DNA of 64,000 bases from Trissonchulus latispiculum (lineage: Eukaryota > Nematoda > Enoplea > Enoplida > Ironidae), in assembly GCA_030248195.1 (NCBI GenBank), contig JASAND010010815.1, positions 1 through 64,000 on the forward strand, in the 5' to 3' direction. Positions 48,335-60,239 of the stretch are shown here, piece after piece. The notes beneath the pieces are model-generated. The model did not search any database. It saw only the letters and a program-made list of their open reading frames with translations, and was not told the origin of the DNA. A program made the translations under genes and the position numbers. Positions within the stretch are counted from its first letter, which is position 1. Every line of letters begins with the position of its first letter.

Positions 48335-49249
48335 AGGTATGCTACTTGGGTTAAAAATTTCCACCGATTTCGCTCAAATTGTTCCAATTGACACTCCCTA
48401 GGGCCCTACTAAATCCATTGAAATTTGAGACGATTTCGTCCAGGAATATTAAAGTTACAGTCATTTCAATGTTTCCAATTCCTATTGAAAATGGCTGAAA
48501 ATCGGACTTTAGATTTTTCGTTTATGGCAACGATAACTTACTCAAATCAAAGCCATTCGAAACGTTCTGTTGCACATTTTTTACATTTAAATTTTGTACA
48601 ATACAATATCTAAAACTTGTCGATGAGCTTTTTTCAAAATGCTATTTCTAACTAAGCGGGATAGAAATCGGTTCAAATCAAAAAACAATCAAAGAAATGT
48701 TTCACTACAGCACGAAAATTAATAGGCCTGACATACATAGGGATCCAACTTACAAGCTTCTGTTTAGTGCACCTACGATCTACCAATTGAGCCAATCAGG
48801 CATAATCGAACCAAGCTTAAGTTTGAATTCAAACCCAAACTGCAGTGACATTCTACAGAACAGTATCACGGTGATGCTCCCTTAGGCGCACAATAGTTTT
48901 TAGACGATGTTAGATAGGTGTAGTCATACAGGAATTTCGGTAAAGTGCAACTTACTACCCAAACATATTGCATGAAAAGGGAAGTGAGTTCTTGAATAAG
49001 GAAAATATTGAAAAAATCAAGATAAAACAATAGCAGAAACAGAAACCGTAAAATACAAATTATAATCTGAGTCAAGAATTTTAGTATAAAAAAGAATAGT
49101 CTAAACGCAGTGTAGAATTTTGTGAGTATTCTGAAAACTGGGATTGAAACTTGAATCACAATAAATGATCAATTAAAAGTGTGAATTCATTTAAGTACTC
49201 ACAAATTAACTGAAGTAATGAATCTTTCGGCCCCAATCCCCAATCCCAA
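48335..49249. other. No gene seen
   Basis: The stretch starts directly at the shared TTAA with AAGGTATGCTACTTGGG. This may be the end of yet another TTAA element whose right end was not located. Only short unsupported frames occur. Confidence 0.35.
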
Positions 49250-49435
49250 ACGCTCTACTCCGGGAGGCGCACACCTTACAAATAGTGATTTCTTGTTGTC
49301 GTTAATGTACTTATATACTTCTACATTAACAATTAGTAGTCATTAGGCCAATATTATTTAAATTATATATATATATAACTAATAATAAAGTATATATATA
49401 TATAATACACATTTATATGTATTTGTACATATTGG
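49250..49435. repeat. Partial copy of the MULE-like right arm plus TA tract
   Basis: 49250-49400 is the inverted counterpart of about 26170-26320. It is followed by ATACACATTTATATGTATTTGTACATATT-type flank as at 25298-25326. The junction shows that the third locus was built from pieces of the first. Confidence 0.6.
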
Positions 49436-50809
49436 TGATACTCCGTTAGGTGCACACCTTACAATTTTTCGCAGTTAACAGAAATGCTCTACTCCGGTAG
49501 GCGCACACCTTACAAAACTGAGGGTTTACTGTAAAACGCTCTACTCCGGTAGGCGCACACCTTACTAAATTGAAGGTTTACGGTAAAACGCACTACTCCG
49601 GGAGGCGCACACCTTAGAAATAGTGATTTCTTGTCGTAGTAGTACTTTTTATTCAAGTATGTATTCAACTCTTGGCGCAAATATATACTTACTTATACAT
49701 TAACAATTATGAAGTGATGTCATTAGGTATTAGGTAATTACATTTATAACAGTGTCCAAGTAAACTCAATTGCATATCTTTTGCAAACTAATTAGTCGCC
49801 GCAACGTGACAAACGGGTACAGATGTGGGTGTCGGGACTTTAAACACAACTCCATTGAAAATGTAAGTTCCGCCTTTGTTTCGTCAATTCTAAAAGACAT
49901 CTACAATTAGGAGGTCCCCTTTAGGGACATTTTGTCGACTTTCTCCGATCTCGCTGACTTTTATAATACAATTTTATTGTCCAAACGATATATCTTAAAG
50001 AATTTTTAATTAATAGTCACTGCGGAATTAGAATTTTAAATTAGGCCTTTGAAATTTTGTAATTAACCTTTGAAGATTTAAGATTTATATCAACAGCATT
50101 AATTTGATGTATAATGTATAATTTATTAATTTATTTTTATTTTTATTAATTATCTATAATTTAAATAATACCTAATGATTACTATTTGCTAATACAAAAG
50201 TTGCTCCAACAGGTAGTACATATTAGCAAGAGTACATAATATAAGAGTGTGCCACTAGGCATACTCTATGTTATCAGAGCAAAAACTATGCTCTGCTCGC
50301 TAACGGCCCACCCCCCCCCCGCAAATCAGACCCATCACTTCAAAGAATTTTGATGCGCTATGTTTGTGCTATAAAGCTTGAAGCAGGCACAAAATTCGCG
50401 CACGCACTGCTTGTGTTTTCGAGCTTAAGCACACAAACATAGAGCAAGTGAGCGTACCCCCGTTTCGACTAGGTACTGATTTGCGGGGGGGTCACTAGAG
50501 TCTGAATTGCGGGGGGGGCGTAAGCGTGCAAAGCATAGTTTCTGCTCTGATAAGAGAGAGCTTGTCTAGTGGCATACTCTTATAATTATGTACTCTTGAT
50601 ATTAGCGACGACAAGAAATCACTATTTGTAAGGTGTGCGCCTCACGGAGTAGTACGCTTTACAGTAAACATTCAATTTTGTAAGGTGTGCGCCTACCGGA
50701 GCAGAGCGTTTTACAGTAAACCCTCAATTTTGTGAGGTGTGCGCCTACCGGAGTAGAGCATTACTGTCAACTGCGAAAAATTGTAAGGTGTGCGCCTAAC
50801 AGAGTATCA
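49436..50809. mobile_element. MULE-like foldback element, 1.37 kb, copy 2
   Basis: Inverted arms contain four (left) and four (right) spaced GGCGCACACCTTACAAA-type motifs, with GGTGATAC termini as in copy 1. The left flank ends in GTACATATT as in copy 1, but the right flank does not repeat it. A second palindromic element sits inside (50228-50595). Confidence 0.7.
50228..50595. mobile_element. Palindromic MITE with C/G runs, nested in MULE-like copy 2
   Basis: AAGAGTACATAATATAAGAG at the left is mirrored by CTCTTATAATTATGTACTCTT at the right. Inside this, TGCCACTAG and ATCAGAGCAAAAACTATG have inverted partners near 50570 and 50535. The centre holds CCCCCCCCCGCAAATCAGA and two GCGGGGGGG blocks. 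Confidence 0.6.
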
Positions 50810-50862
50810 CCCAGTATCACTAATCAGATGATCTTTATTTTCTTCATTTCACTAAATTTTCC

Positions 50863-50868
50863 TTTATT
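50863..50868 (-). promoter_or_regulatory. AATAAA polyadenylation signal
   Basis: Perfect AATAAA on the minus strand, overlapping the last base of the TAA stop of the membrane-protein exon. It implies a very short 3' UTR if it is used. Confidence 0.5.
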
Positions 50869-51154
50869 TACACACTGTATCTTCCTTTTCTACTGACATT
50901 TCGAAGTCTTCTTATTTCGGACATGGTGAGTGGTTCCGAGGCCTGACTGATACTCTCCAGGGGTCGAGGGTGGGATTGAGACCTCTGCCTGGGCTGGCGG
51001 CGGAGTGTTAGAAAGGCGAGAACCCGGATACGGTACAGGAAATAGACCGTACAATGACTTAGGCAGTGGGCCAGTGTAACGGCGATCAGCAGCGCCACTG
51101 CATTGGAGACACTGCTGAAGTCCACTCCGTTGTATACGTCTTCACTGGATTCTC
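50868..51154 (-). CDS. Last exon of a single-pass membrane protein (candidate host gene)
   Basis: A pyrimidine-rich tract and TTTCAG precede the exon. Its first two bases complete a split codon, then an open frame of 94 codons runs to a TAA stop. Residues such as VALLIAVTLAHCLSHC and VYFLYRIRVLAFL form one long hydrophobic helix. A basic, Ser/Pro-rich tail follows (RRQPRQRSQSHPRP, then SEIRRLRNVSRKGRYSV), as in a type I protein with a cytoplasmic C-terminus. An AATAAA polyadenylation signal (complement at 50863-50868) overlaps the stop codon by one base. There are no stops or frameshifts, and the exon is less AT-rich than its surroundings. Upstream exons on the minus strand were not identified. 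The protein family is unknown. Confidence 0.55.
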
Positions 51155-51184
51155 CTGAAATAGGAAAGAAAGCAAAAGAAAATC

Positions 51185-51295
51185 ATGTACCACCGAGGGT
51201 ACGACAAATTTGGGCCTTCGGTAGGACTCGAACCCACCAAGCTTGTGCGCTTAGGCAACTATCTGGTAACTGAACAACGGATACACAGTCACACC
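51185..51295 (-). repeat. tRNA-derived sequence (degenerate tRNA or SINE head)
   Basis: On the minus strand, GGTTCGAGTCC (complement at 51224-51234) is a perfect RNA polymerase III B box. It sits in a T-arm-like context (GGTGGGTTCGAGTCCTACC). About 40 bp upstream is CAGTTACCAGATAGTTG, a poor A box. No full cloverleaf could be drawn by eye, so a SINE head or tRNA pseudogene is more likely than a working tRNA. It lies just upstream of the membrane-protein exon, probably in its intron. Confidence 0.4.
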
Positions 51296-51299
51296 AAGC

Positions 51300-54200
51300 A
51301 TCATCGGAGTTTGAGTGTACAAATCTGACAATACTAAATGATGGCGCATGTAAAAAACAAAGTGGGAAGAGCAAGCTCACAACATTGCATTTGTAAAAAC
51401 ACCCTTGCACCATATGTAGCTCTTCAATTTTGTAGAGGGTACCTCAGCAGTTAGTTTCATGTGCTAAAGATCTTCTTTAATGCATAAACACCGCTCCGCA
51501 CTGAAACTAAGACTGCAGCATTATTGATTGCAGTTTTTTGCCTTAGTTTACCTTAGTTTGAAAATTATAAGTATCGACAGATTTACATAATGTTTATAGA
51601 CGGTTTCTCCATCACCCGTTAATTTACATTATTTCTTCAACATTGCAAACACATATATAACGATGTTTAAAGATGCTTCATTCAGATATATAGGGAAATA
51701 CATTACTACATACTTCCAAAAAGGATAATAGTTCCTACGGCCAACGGCAAAAGTGCAACTGCTCCTGCCACGGGTATGATCCTTAAGAGGAACTGACAGG
51801 ATATTATGGAGCCATCTACTTTGATCGAGTGACGGCTATAGAGGTTTGTTTCTTTGTTAGCTAAGCGAAATTTGTCTATATCGGTGTTAGTAAAACTGAA
51901 TTACTGTATAAAACGAGTTGACTTGATCAGAACTATTTGAGACTAAGACCATGGGTCCAATCCAATCAAAGTCTTTCAATGGTAGTGGCTCCATCTATAG
52001 TCTATCCGTCTCGGGTATTTTGAGTCAAGTATATGTGTGTGATCCAGCTTTCTGATAGGTACATATTCGTAATCAGATACTACGGGATTATTCGCCTTAG
52101 CATATATATATATATATATGAATAATTATAGACACTCCTCGACGAAGTTCCTTTTCTCAAAACTACAGTGACGTAACATAGTGATTCTAATCTGTAGTTG
52201 TACTGGTAAAACATCTAAAGATTTCAAACACAACTCCAATTTATGTTCACCACTAAACATGATAATCTCCCATTGTTCTATTTTTCTGCACAGTATACTG
52301 CTAAATTTGACTTTTAATTTTTGATTACTATTAAACTAGGTTTTTATTTGTTTTATTATTTTTATCCCGAATTTAACTGACCGTGTGAACAACTGCGCTA
52401 ATTATTATTAACGATTAAATTTTATATTTTTGGAATGTTTTTTGAAAAAACTGACTGTAAACATGTATTTTATGGGCCTGAATCTGAAACTTAACTAAGT
52501 AGGTAGCTAATTAAGCAAACCAAAACTACTGACCCAGCTCAAATACTCAACGCTAAATTAATTATACTGTTTAAACAATTTTTGAATTTAAAAATAAAAG
52601 GATGTGAACCAAAAAATTGTACAAAATATGAACAAATGTACACGGTTTTTTAATATCTCAGTAAAATAATTTTATACACAGCAGTTCCCAACGTCATTGA
52701 CTTTAAAACTACAGTAACCCAGGTGTAAAGTGGGAAATAATGTCCTGTGCAAAGTGGGACTACAAGGGTGCAAAATGAAGCTCCTCATTAGATACATTTT
52801 TGTTGCAAAGTGGGACATAATCGGGCCAGATGGTACGCAATTGGAGGAAATAAAGTGGGAATGCCAGACGGGACATAATCATGAAAAGGGAAAACAGGGT
52901 AGTCTGGATTAAGACTCAGCAGAAAGAGGTCGGTCATTTATTAAAAAGGGATTCTGTGAGCTTCAGAGTGTTTGCTCTAGTGGATGGATTATGATTGTAT
53001 ATGTGATTGTATTTGTTTAATAAACAAGTCGTGTGAAGGAAATAGTAAACAGCAGTCGGGTTGGTTTACATTTACTTGGATTTGGCCGCAAATTCATGTT
53101 TATGTGTAATTTCAGCAACCCATCTCTAATGATTATTTCCATTATTATTGCTGTCGTTTACATTTGTGGCAGCGGAGTTTACGCAGTTGTTCGTCACTTA
53201 TCATCAATGAGTTAAAAATTGACAATCCAGAAGCTGTCGATTCAAATAAGTTTGTGGAATTAATGCTGGCTTCTTTTAGCACTCGCCCACAATCCTTGGG
53301 ATAGAAGGAAAACTTCGTTATACGGATACAAGCTTATTACTATTTCAATTTTGCACGTAAATGGAAAACCACTACCAACAATAGTAAGGGTAGCTAATTT
53401 GCGACGGCAAAGGTTAAAGGCTACCAGCAAATATTCTGTAATCGGCGATCTTACGTTACGTCCGCCACCGGATCTAGCCTTTACGATACGGTCGTCGCAG
53501 CTCACTTTCGCACTTAGACGAAATCCTACGTATTCTACGCATTCGGGTGAATGGACCTGCTGAGACTGTAAAGTTTCATGCTCTGAGATACGTCAAAAAG
53601 ATATTTAAAAATAAAAAAGCTGGACACATGGCGACAGTGGATCCCAGAAAGCAACGAAATCTGAAAAAGAGTCGGTTCTTACAGCATTGAAATAAACGAT
53701 GTAACGGGGGATATAGTGTTTGGAGACTTTGTATCATCAAAGTATCAAACCAGTTCACTTTTTAAATGAACTAATACAACAATACTCTGTAATGGCTTGA
53801 CAGGTTCTTTCTATGTTTGCAATCTTTTCTATTGTTTCTTTTGCAACTATATGAGAAATCCACACTTTTCTATAAGTTTACAAACGTTACTGCGAATTTT
53901 TGTTTTAAAAACAAGCTTGTAATCTCAAATTACTCTCCAAATCTTACGGTACTCGATTTGATGAAAACGCACCGGATTATCCCCCCCGACCGACAAAAAG
54001 TCTGCCCAGGTATGTGTCAGACTAGAAACGCCTCCGTTCTTCTTTGCATCTACTGTTCAAAATGTTGCAGTAAAAATAACTCTCTGTTCTTCTGAAACTG
54101 CCGATTATTCCCATCAAATAAAAAACCCATCTGCTAAAGTAAATTACCTTCCCCACTTTTAAGGGTCACAATTCAAAGTGCATAAGCAAAATTTGAGGTC

Positions 54201-54300
54201 AAACGGCCAAGCTCGTGCACCCAGTGCGTGAATACAATTAAAGTCAAACGTCAGAATGGAAATTAAAAAAATAGAAAAAAACGTTAACGTTAAGAAAGTC
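51300..54300. other. Mostly unassigned stretch
   Basis: It includes a short TA tract (52101-52119) and a degenerate AAAGTGGGACATAA-type repeat at 52715-52885. A moderately GC-richer coding-like block lies at about 53340-53560 (the plus frame reads KPLPTIVRVANLRRQRLKA). None matches a family I recognise. Confidence 0.35.
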
Positions 54301-54309
54301 GATTACTGT

Positions 54310-54430
54310 AGATTTTAGGCGTAAGTAGGAATGTGAGTTTTGAGTTTTGACAGAAAGAATTAGGCGTAAGTAGGAATTGGAGTTTTGAAAACAATTAGGC
54401 GATAGTAGGATAGACGTAAGTAGGAGTAAG
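54310..54430. repeat. GGCGTAAGTAGGA short tandem repeat
   Basis: Four irregular copies of TTAGGCGTAAGTAGGAAT or variants occur within about 120 bp. Confidence 0.65.
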
Positions 54431-54579
54431 CGAATCAAACATCAATAAGGATACACTGTTTGAAGGAACCCAACATAAGCATTTGATGCGAAGTCCGGTG
54501 ACAGTGGAGAAATCCACAGCATTATTCAGAACAAGACTAGCCTCAGTGCTTTTGACGATCAGCATTCCATTGTGAATTA

Positions 54580-54612
<33 letters not shown>
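54580..54612. repeat. (ATT)n microsatellite
   Basis: About eleven ATT units in near-perfect tandem. Confidence 0.9.
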
Positions 54613-54614
<2 letters not shown>

Positions 54615-57358
54615 ATGTTTATTGAATATTGCATTGCCATGAATTAAAAGATGATTTGTAGAAGTTGCAATTATGGCCAGTATGTTTCAAGATATTTTAA
54701 ATAGTAGACTTATTATTACTTATTAAATATTAATATATTTATTAAGTTCAGATTTCAATTGGATGTCGAGTTGAATTCAATTGAAGACGGAGTTGTGGGA
54801 CAGGAAGAGTTAACTTACGTTGATGTCCAAGAGAAATGATGTTAATAATAATAAATAAATTAAATAATAATAAATCAATGGGATGATGTGGTGGATGATG
54901 ACTATAGAGATGCTTCCTAGAGGAACAGATTCAAAGAGAACTGCCATGCTCATAGCTGTGCAAGTTGTGGCTGTAGGCCGTGCCAAAAGAATCACGATAA
55001 GAAAACATTATAATCATTATAATGCGAAGTATTAGAAGCAACGGTAGAGAAATCCGAACAAGAATAGCATCAATGCATTTAACGGTAACTGCATTACGAT
55101 ATATTAAAAGAGGTTATGCAATGGTTTCAAAAGTAAATGATCATTATATTTCTAGATTAGTAGATTTCTACTATTTCTTGCTAAATGTTAAACTTGTTAA
55201 TATTTATTACATTAAGATTTCAATTGAATTTTAATGGATTCGGTGTCCAAACTTTGAATGTTTGCAGAATATGACGATATGGATACATTTGCCATTTATA
55301 TGCATGGTAATAATACTATTCCGCCGCCTTGTGTTTCACGATATTCAAGTCCTCTAAATGCAGAGTCACCTCGATACTACTATGCTGAAATGTTGACCTT
55401 GTCAATGACAGTGAATCCAGTAACCCTGACTGATGGGATTGTGGGCTATGAACATTCAACTTCTGACTACTACTCAAACCGAGATGAAGTGAGGCCCCTA
55501 TAGTCGCTGTCAGAGAGGAAATTTTGAAACCATTGTTTATTATGGATGTGGTGGACAATGATTTTAAATGTTTCCAAGAGGATTATTATCGGATTATCAT
55601 GCCCCGAGCGGTACAAGTGATGGCTACAGTCGCTACCAGGAGGAGCCGTTCACGAGGTTCAAGTGGTATATATTGTCGGTACCAGGAGGAACATGGTCAA
55701 GGAGATTCTATTCTGTTATTAGCTATCCCTTTGCCTCAAATTACTACCGGGCTAAACCTCAATCAACTCTATGCCAGTGATGAATTACAACACTTGGCTG
55801 TGGAATAGTTCGGGTTTTTTGAACCGTTTATCATGAGCTGTGGCAGGAGTCAGACATGTTACAAGTGGTGGCGGGCGCTTAGTTAATATCTTAACTTGCC
55901 GGATGTAAACTCTCCAACTTCCGAGAGAAGTCTCACAGTGTTATGACCACAAAATTACAACCACAATAACTTTTGCGGAACCCTCTTTTCCAATGCAACG
56001 TCCCATATGACATGAATATCTTGATTGTAGTAGGATTGGTTTTATGTACAGTGTCTAGTTTCAGGGCTGGCGCTGACATCGCTGACGTCGTCTTTTCTGG
56101 TTTGAGGTATATGGAAAGGGCAGTCAAGAATTTGTAGGAGAGGAAGTTTGGGTGAAGGCGGTCAGAACAATAACATTATTGAGGACAGTCACAACATTTT
56201 CGATGTTGATTTAGACTATTAGCATTATTTAAAAATTTTTGTTAAATTGTGTCTTGACCGATTAACCTGACGTCACGCGTAAAATGTGAAAGACGTACAC
56301 ACACCTATAAAAGAGACTTATAAGCGGAGACTAAAAATTTGCACCAAATTTAGATATACTAGTAATCTGCTCCCGAAAATCTATTTAATTATTCTCGCCT
56401 GACATGGGTATCTGGGTTAAATTTCATTCGCACGGTTGCACACAAATTTTAACATCTCAGTGGCCAGTATATAGCTATTTAGTCATCCAAGTAGCCTGTT
56501 TTTATATTTAATGAAAAGGAGGGTTTTGCCGGATATATTGTGTAGTCTTGACAACCACTCTGTTTGGACTGCTCACTGTAAACACAGAGGTTAAAATCTG
56601 AGCATGTGCTATGTTTCTGGGGAACCCAAGAGCGTTCCAGCGAAGTAGCCATCATTTTAGGTAAGAGGAGCGCGATGATTCTGCTGTTGAGCACCCTGAC
56701 TCACTCCTCTTCCAATCCAAAATAATCGGGATGTCGGTGAACACCGCCTGTGCGCACTCATTCAGGTTTTAACCCATCTGATTCAGTGTTGTTTTGTTGT
56801 TTGTTGAGGATTTTATGTGTAGATTAATTTCTTTCGTGATTAATTAGAAGACCGCCGGGTATTGCTTGGATCCTGAGGTATTGGCCATACGCTGTAACCT
56901 CCTCTGGCGTACTCGAAGCGCTACGAAATAAATCAGACTTCATAAACGATTTGATCTTAAACCATGAAAGCTTTTTAAACAGTAAATAGCAATATATTTT
57001 AACTTATATCAGAATAAAGCATTATCAAAATAGTGATATACGTGTTTACTATGTTGTGTTAAACAGGCATTGCTAAATTAACTGGTGATGATGTCCAGAC
57101 ATGTGCAGGAGGGGAAATTTTGGGGGGTGAAGGGCGGCCGAAGGCCGCTGAAAAACCGGATTTTCCGGTTTTTTACCGGAAAAATCCGGATTCTGCGGGG
57201 TGAGGGACCCCTCTGGTGGGGGGGTGAGCTCAGGTCTGGGGGATCAACCCCCCCTCAAGCACACGTATGATGATGTCGCATGTAAATATGTGTTATGTGT
57301 AAAATGTAAAATCTAAATGTAAAAGTAGTCAATACTTATTGCCAAGAGTGGATACTAT
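54613..57358. other. Unassigned stretch
   Basis: Diverged internal repetition is visible (GATGATGTGGTGGATGATGA near 54892 against GGATGTGGTGGACAATGATT near 55541; GTAGAGAAATCCGAACAAG near 55043 against 54509), so a decayed ~550-650-bp duplication is likely. Plus frames at 55258-55503 and 55524-55808 have some protein-like composition but no recognised domain. A GC-rich block with CCGGATTTTTCCGG-type palindromes lies at 57100-57270. Confidence 0.35.
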
Positions 57359-57748
57359 TGTGACGTGGCGTCCTGGATTGGCACGCGGTTTAATGGGTTT
57401 GACGTTATCTGGGGATCCTTGGTGTGGAACAAACATTTTTTGCACCATTAAGCACAGTTTTTATATCTACTTTCTTTGTTTTAGAAAGTTACGCTCTAGT
57501 TACTCTAACGTTTGGAAAGCATTTTATTTCTTTTAACGCCATTAAGGCATCATCAATCACAAAACACGTCTGGAAAGTGGATATAAAAAGTGTACGAAAT
57601 ACTGAGTGGAGGCTCAGTCGGGTGTTTGGAACACTCCTATTAACTCCTTCTAACAGACTGCTCAATACTCAATACTACGCTGCAATACGAACTACCGGCT
57701 CGGTGTTTGATAACAATTGCTCCTTCCTGCCAACAACATATTAGTTGT
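57359..57748 (+). mobile_element. Truncated LTR of a Ty3/gypsy element
   Basis: It begins TGTGACGTGGCGTCC and matches the LTR at 61446-62032 and the inverted one at 62464-63035 through TTAGTTGTCTGT. It then breaks off and is joined directly to integrase sequence. The 3' ~200 bp of the LTR, the primer-binding site, gag, protease and RT are missing here. Confidence 0.8.
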
Positions 57749-57879
57749 CTGTTCAAGGATTTTGAAAGAAAATACAATCCCGCAGGATCCAAAACGAGCA
57801 GCTGAGGTAATTTTTGCATCCCCTCGTTAAGACCTCCGAGATGGCACCCTTATCCACCTTTATCCCAGAATAGCACCGC

Positions 57880-59107
57880 GTGGTGCGCTGTTCGAACAGT
57901 TGGCAATCCCTCAGAAGCGAAGACTTCCATTGCTTCAAGCTTACCATGATCAACCCATGGGAGCGCATTGAAACTTTTGCAGAGATATTTCTGGCCTACC
58001 ATGCACGCTGATGTAAAGAAATATTGTGAAACTTGCCACGGCTGCCAAGCACGTAAAACGAACGCGAAGAAGGCAAAAGCACCAATGGCGTCCATTCCGG
58101 TTGGAGGACCGTTTGAATGCGTAGGAGTGGACATTCTTGGTCCACTTCCGCTCTCTCAGTCAAGAATGAAATATGTTATCGTTTTTTGGACTATTTCACG
58201 AAGTATCCGGAATGTGCTGCGATCCCAGACCAAACGGCGGAGACCGTTGCTAAAATTTTTGTCACTGATATCCTAAGTCGTCATGGTGCACCGAGACGAC
58301 TTCTGTCTAATCGAGGTGCAAATTTCATGTCAGATTTACTGGCCGAAGTACTAGCTTTGTGTGGAACATTCAAAGTTTCAACATCACCCTATCACCCACA
58401 ATGTGATGGGATGGTGGAACGATTCAATCGGACACTTCAAGCAATGTTAACTACGTATGTCAATACTGGCAACACTGACTGGGATGTTTATCTCCCATTA
58501 GTCCTATTCGCCTTTCGAAGCGCCGAACATGAAAGCACAAGAATGTCTCCCTTTAATATGGTGTACGGCAGAACTCCATTACTGCTGATAGACGCGGCAT
58601 TTGCCTTCTCTGAGGTAAATTACAACGACGAGCCGACGTATGTGGAGGAGCTAACCTCTCAACTTAGAGCCATCTGGAGCATTGCTGCAAATCAAATCCA
58701 AATTGCTCAAGATAAACAAAAGCATTTGTACGATCGATCAGCACTTGAACCTTAAGGTCGGTGACAAGGTGCTGTTGAAGTTTCCGAAGCGAAAGAAACT
58801 AGCTCTACCATGGGAAGGGCCATATAAAATTACGCATGTGAATTTACCGAATGTTACCATCCTACCATCTCAAGGAACGAGGAACCGGAAATACCAGGTG
58901 GTTCACAGTAATCGGTTGAAGGCATACCGTCAACCTTCCATTCCATCAGGTTCTGAAGTAGAAGAGTATGCCCAAGCTATTCCTCAACCAGCTGCACGTT
59001 TACATACCAGCGATCACACAGTTAACGAACAAGCTGCTGGATCTTTCCATGCACGACGATACCCACAACAAAAACGTCGCCCTCCTGCTCGGTATCGGTT
59101 GTCCTAA
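57880..59107 (+). pseudogene. Ty3/gypsy integrase relic
   Basis: Integrase joins retroelement cDNA to host DNA. The HHCC zinc domain is split across frames (AYHDQPMGAH, then YFWPTMHADV and CETCHGCQARK). The catalytic core starts with ECVGVDILGPLP, whose Asp is kept. The second catalytic Asp position reads LLSNRGANF, with Asn at 58309-58311. The Glu is kept at 58417-58419 (DGMVERFNRTL). The C-terminal part has VGDKVLLKFPKR and LPWEGPYKI, a GPY/F module. Frame changes lie near 57968, 58175 and 58745. With the D-to-N change and the breaks this copy cannot be active. The RT with its YxDD box is absent from 57.75-61.4 kb. Confidence 0.85.
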
Positions 59108-59380
59108 TCAACTTATTCTGCCACTGTTTACCAATTTCTTCAAATTTGCTGCTGTATATATTGCTTGCCCATGTACAATCCCAACAATTGCTACCTTCAA
59201 TTCATTTCTAACATTCTTAGCACACTAGTTTTCAGAACTACAATTTCAAATTCAGAGTAATTAATGAGCCATTATTCGTAACAGCAAAGCCAAGTTTTTC
59301 TGAAGAAGCGAAGAATTGAATAGAATGTTCGTTGTTATTTTACACTGTTGAATTACAGCAGTCGGTTTTGAAGCGTTCAA

Positions 59381-59689
59381 ATGTCGCAAGAACATATTTG
59401 TCCTTTTACTGCAAGTTGTCCTAATGCCGTCTTCGCCAGTACTAGTCCTTTAATTACGCATCTACTGGAACGCCATCTGGATGGGGAAGCACCGATTGCT
59501 CACATTGTCCAATTGCCCTGCCATCTCTGTGCCTATTCTAGCCGTTTTGCCATTTTAGTAGCCCTGCATTACGTCTCTATGCATAACCCGAATATCCCCA
59601 TTTGTCAATTTTGCAATCGAGGCCACCTTGCTCCCGGTCTTTACAAAAAATGCGAAATTAAATTCTGGATTCCAGTGGCTGGCGATTGA
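59381..59689 (+). CDS. Small protein with two C2H2-like fingers, downstream of integrase
   Basis: A complete 102-codon frame starts at ATG. ICPFTASCPNAVFASTSPLI followed by THLLERH fits C-x6-C-x12-H-x4-H. CHLCAYSSRF followed by HYVSMH fits a second finger, and QFCNRGH begins a third. Its position between integrase and the long LTR suggests a gene of the same element, or part of an inserted one. Nucleic-acid binding is inferred from the fingers. It could also be the N-terminal part of the Cys-rich ORF that follows, separated by decay. Confidence 0.45.
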   Translation: MSQEHICPFTASCPNAVFASTSPLITHLLERHLDGEAPIAHIVQLPCHLCAYSSRFAILVALHYVSMHNPNIPICQFCNRGHLAPGLYKKCEIKFWIPVAGD

Positions 59690-60239
59690 CATCCGTCTAA
59701 CATGCCGAACCACCTAACTATTTGTCATTTGTTTACTTTTAACCCAATTTAAGTCGTGCCCAAGCCACGTTTTCCAGAGCGTTACTGTTCGTGTTGATGG
59801 CCGACTGACATATATTTCTTTAACTTTGCTACTGAACCAAATTCTTTTTCGCTAAAAATGGCCGTGATATTTTTGGGTCCTTTATTAGTTTCATGCTGTC
59901 CCTGGCTAACTAGCACTGTCGTTCATGCTGATCCTTTAGCCACGTTTCGTTGTGACATAATGTATGCAGTCCAAGTAACTTATCGAAACTGTGGGGGCAA
60001 TCGCAGCTCTCTTCATGTGTCATCAGGGACAACGTTAACGTCAGTTTGATTGACCACTGCCAGTGTGGCCATCTGCTGACCTGCTCAGCAGCGACGCAAC
60101 CGACGGGCATCAGCTTACCCCGTCCTTTCCCTACCCAGCCACAACTGCAGATGCCGCCTGTAGTTCGCCCTGTAACAGCGGCGATCACGCAGGTGACGGT
60201 TCAGCAAAGTAACCTATTGGCAACTTCGATGGCCTCGAG

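Noticed and set aside
59858..60049. Short frame with a signal-peptide-like start (MAVIFLGPLLVSCCPWLTS)
   Set aside because: No cleavage context or downstream domain, and the frame ends quickly; probably chance sequence between the zinc-finger and Cys-rich ORFs.
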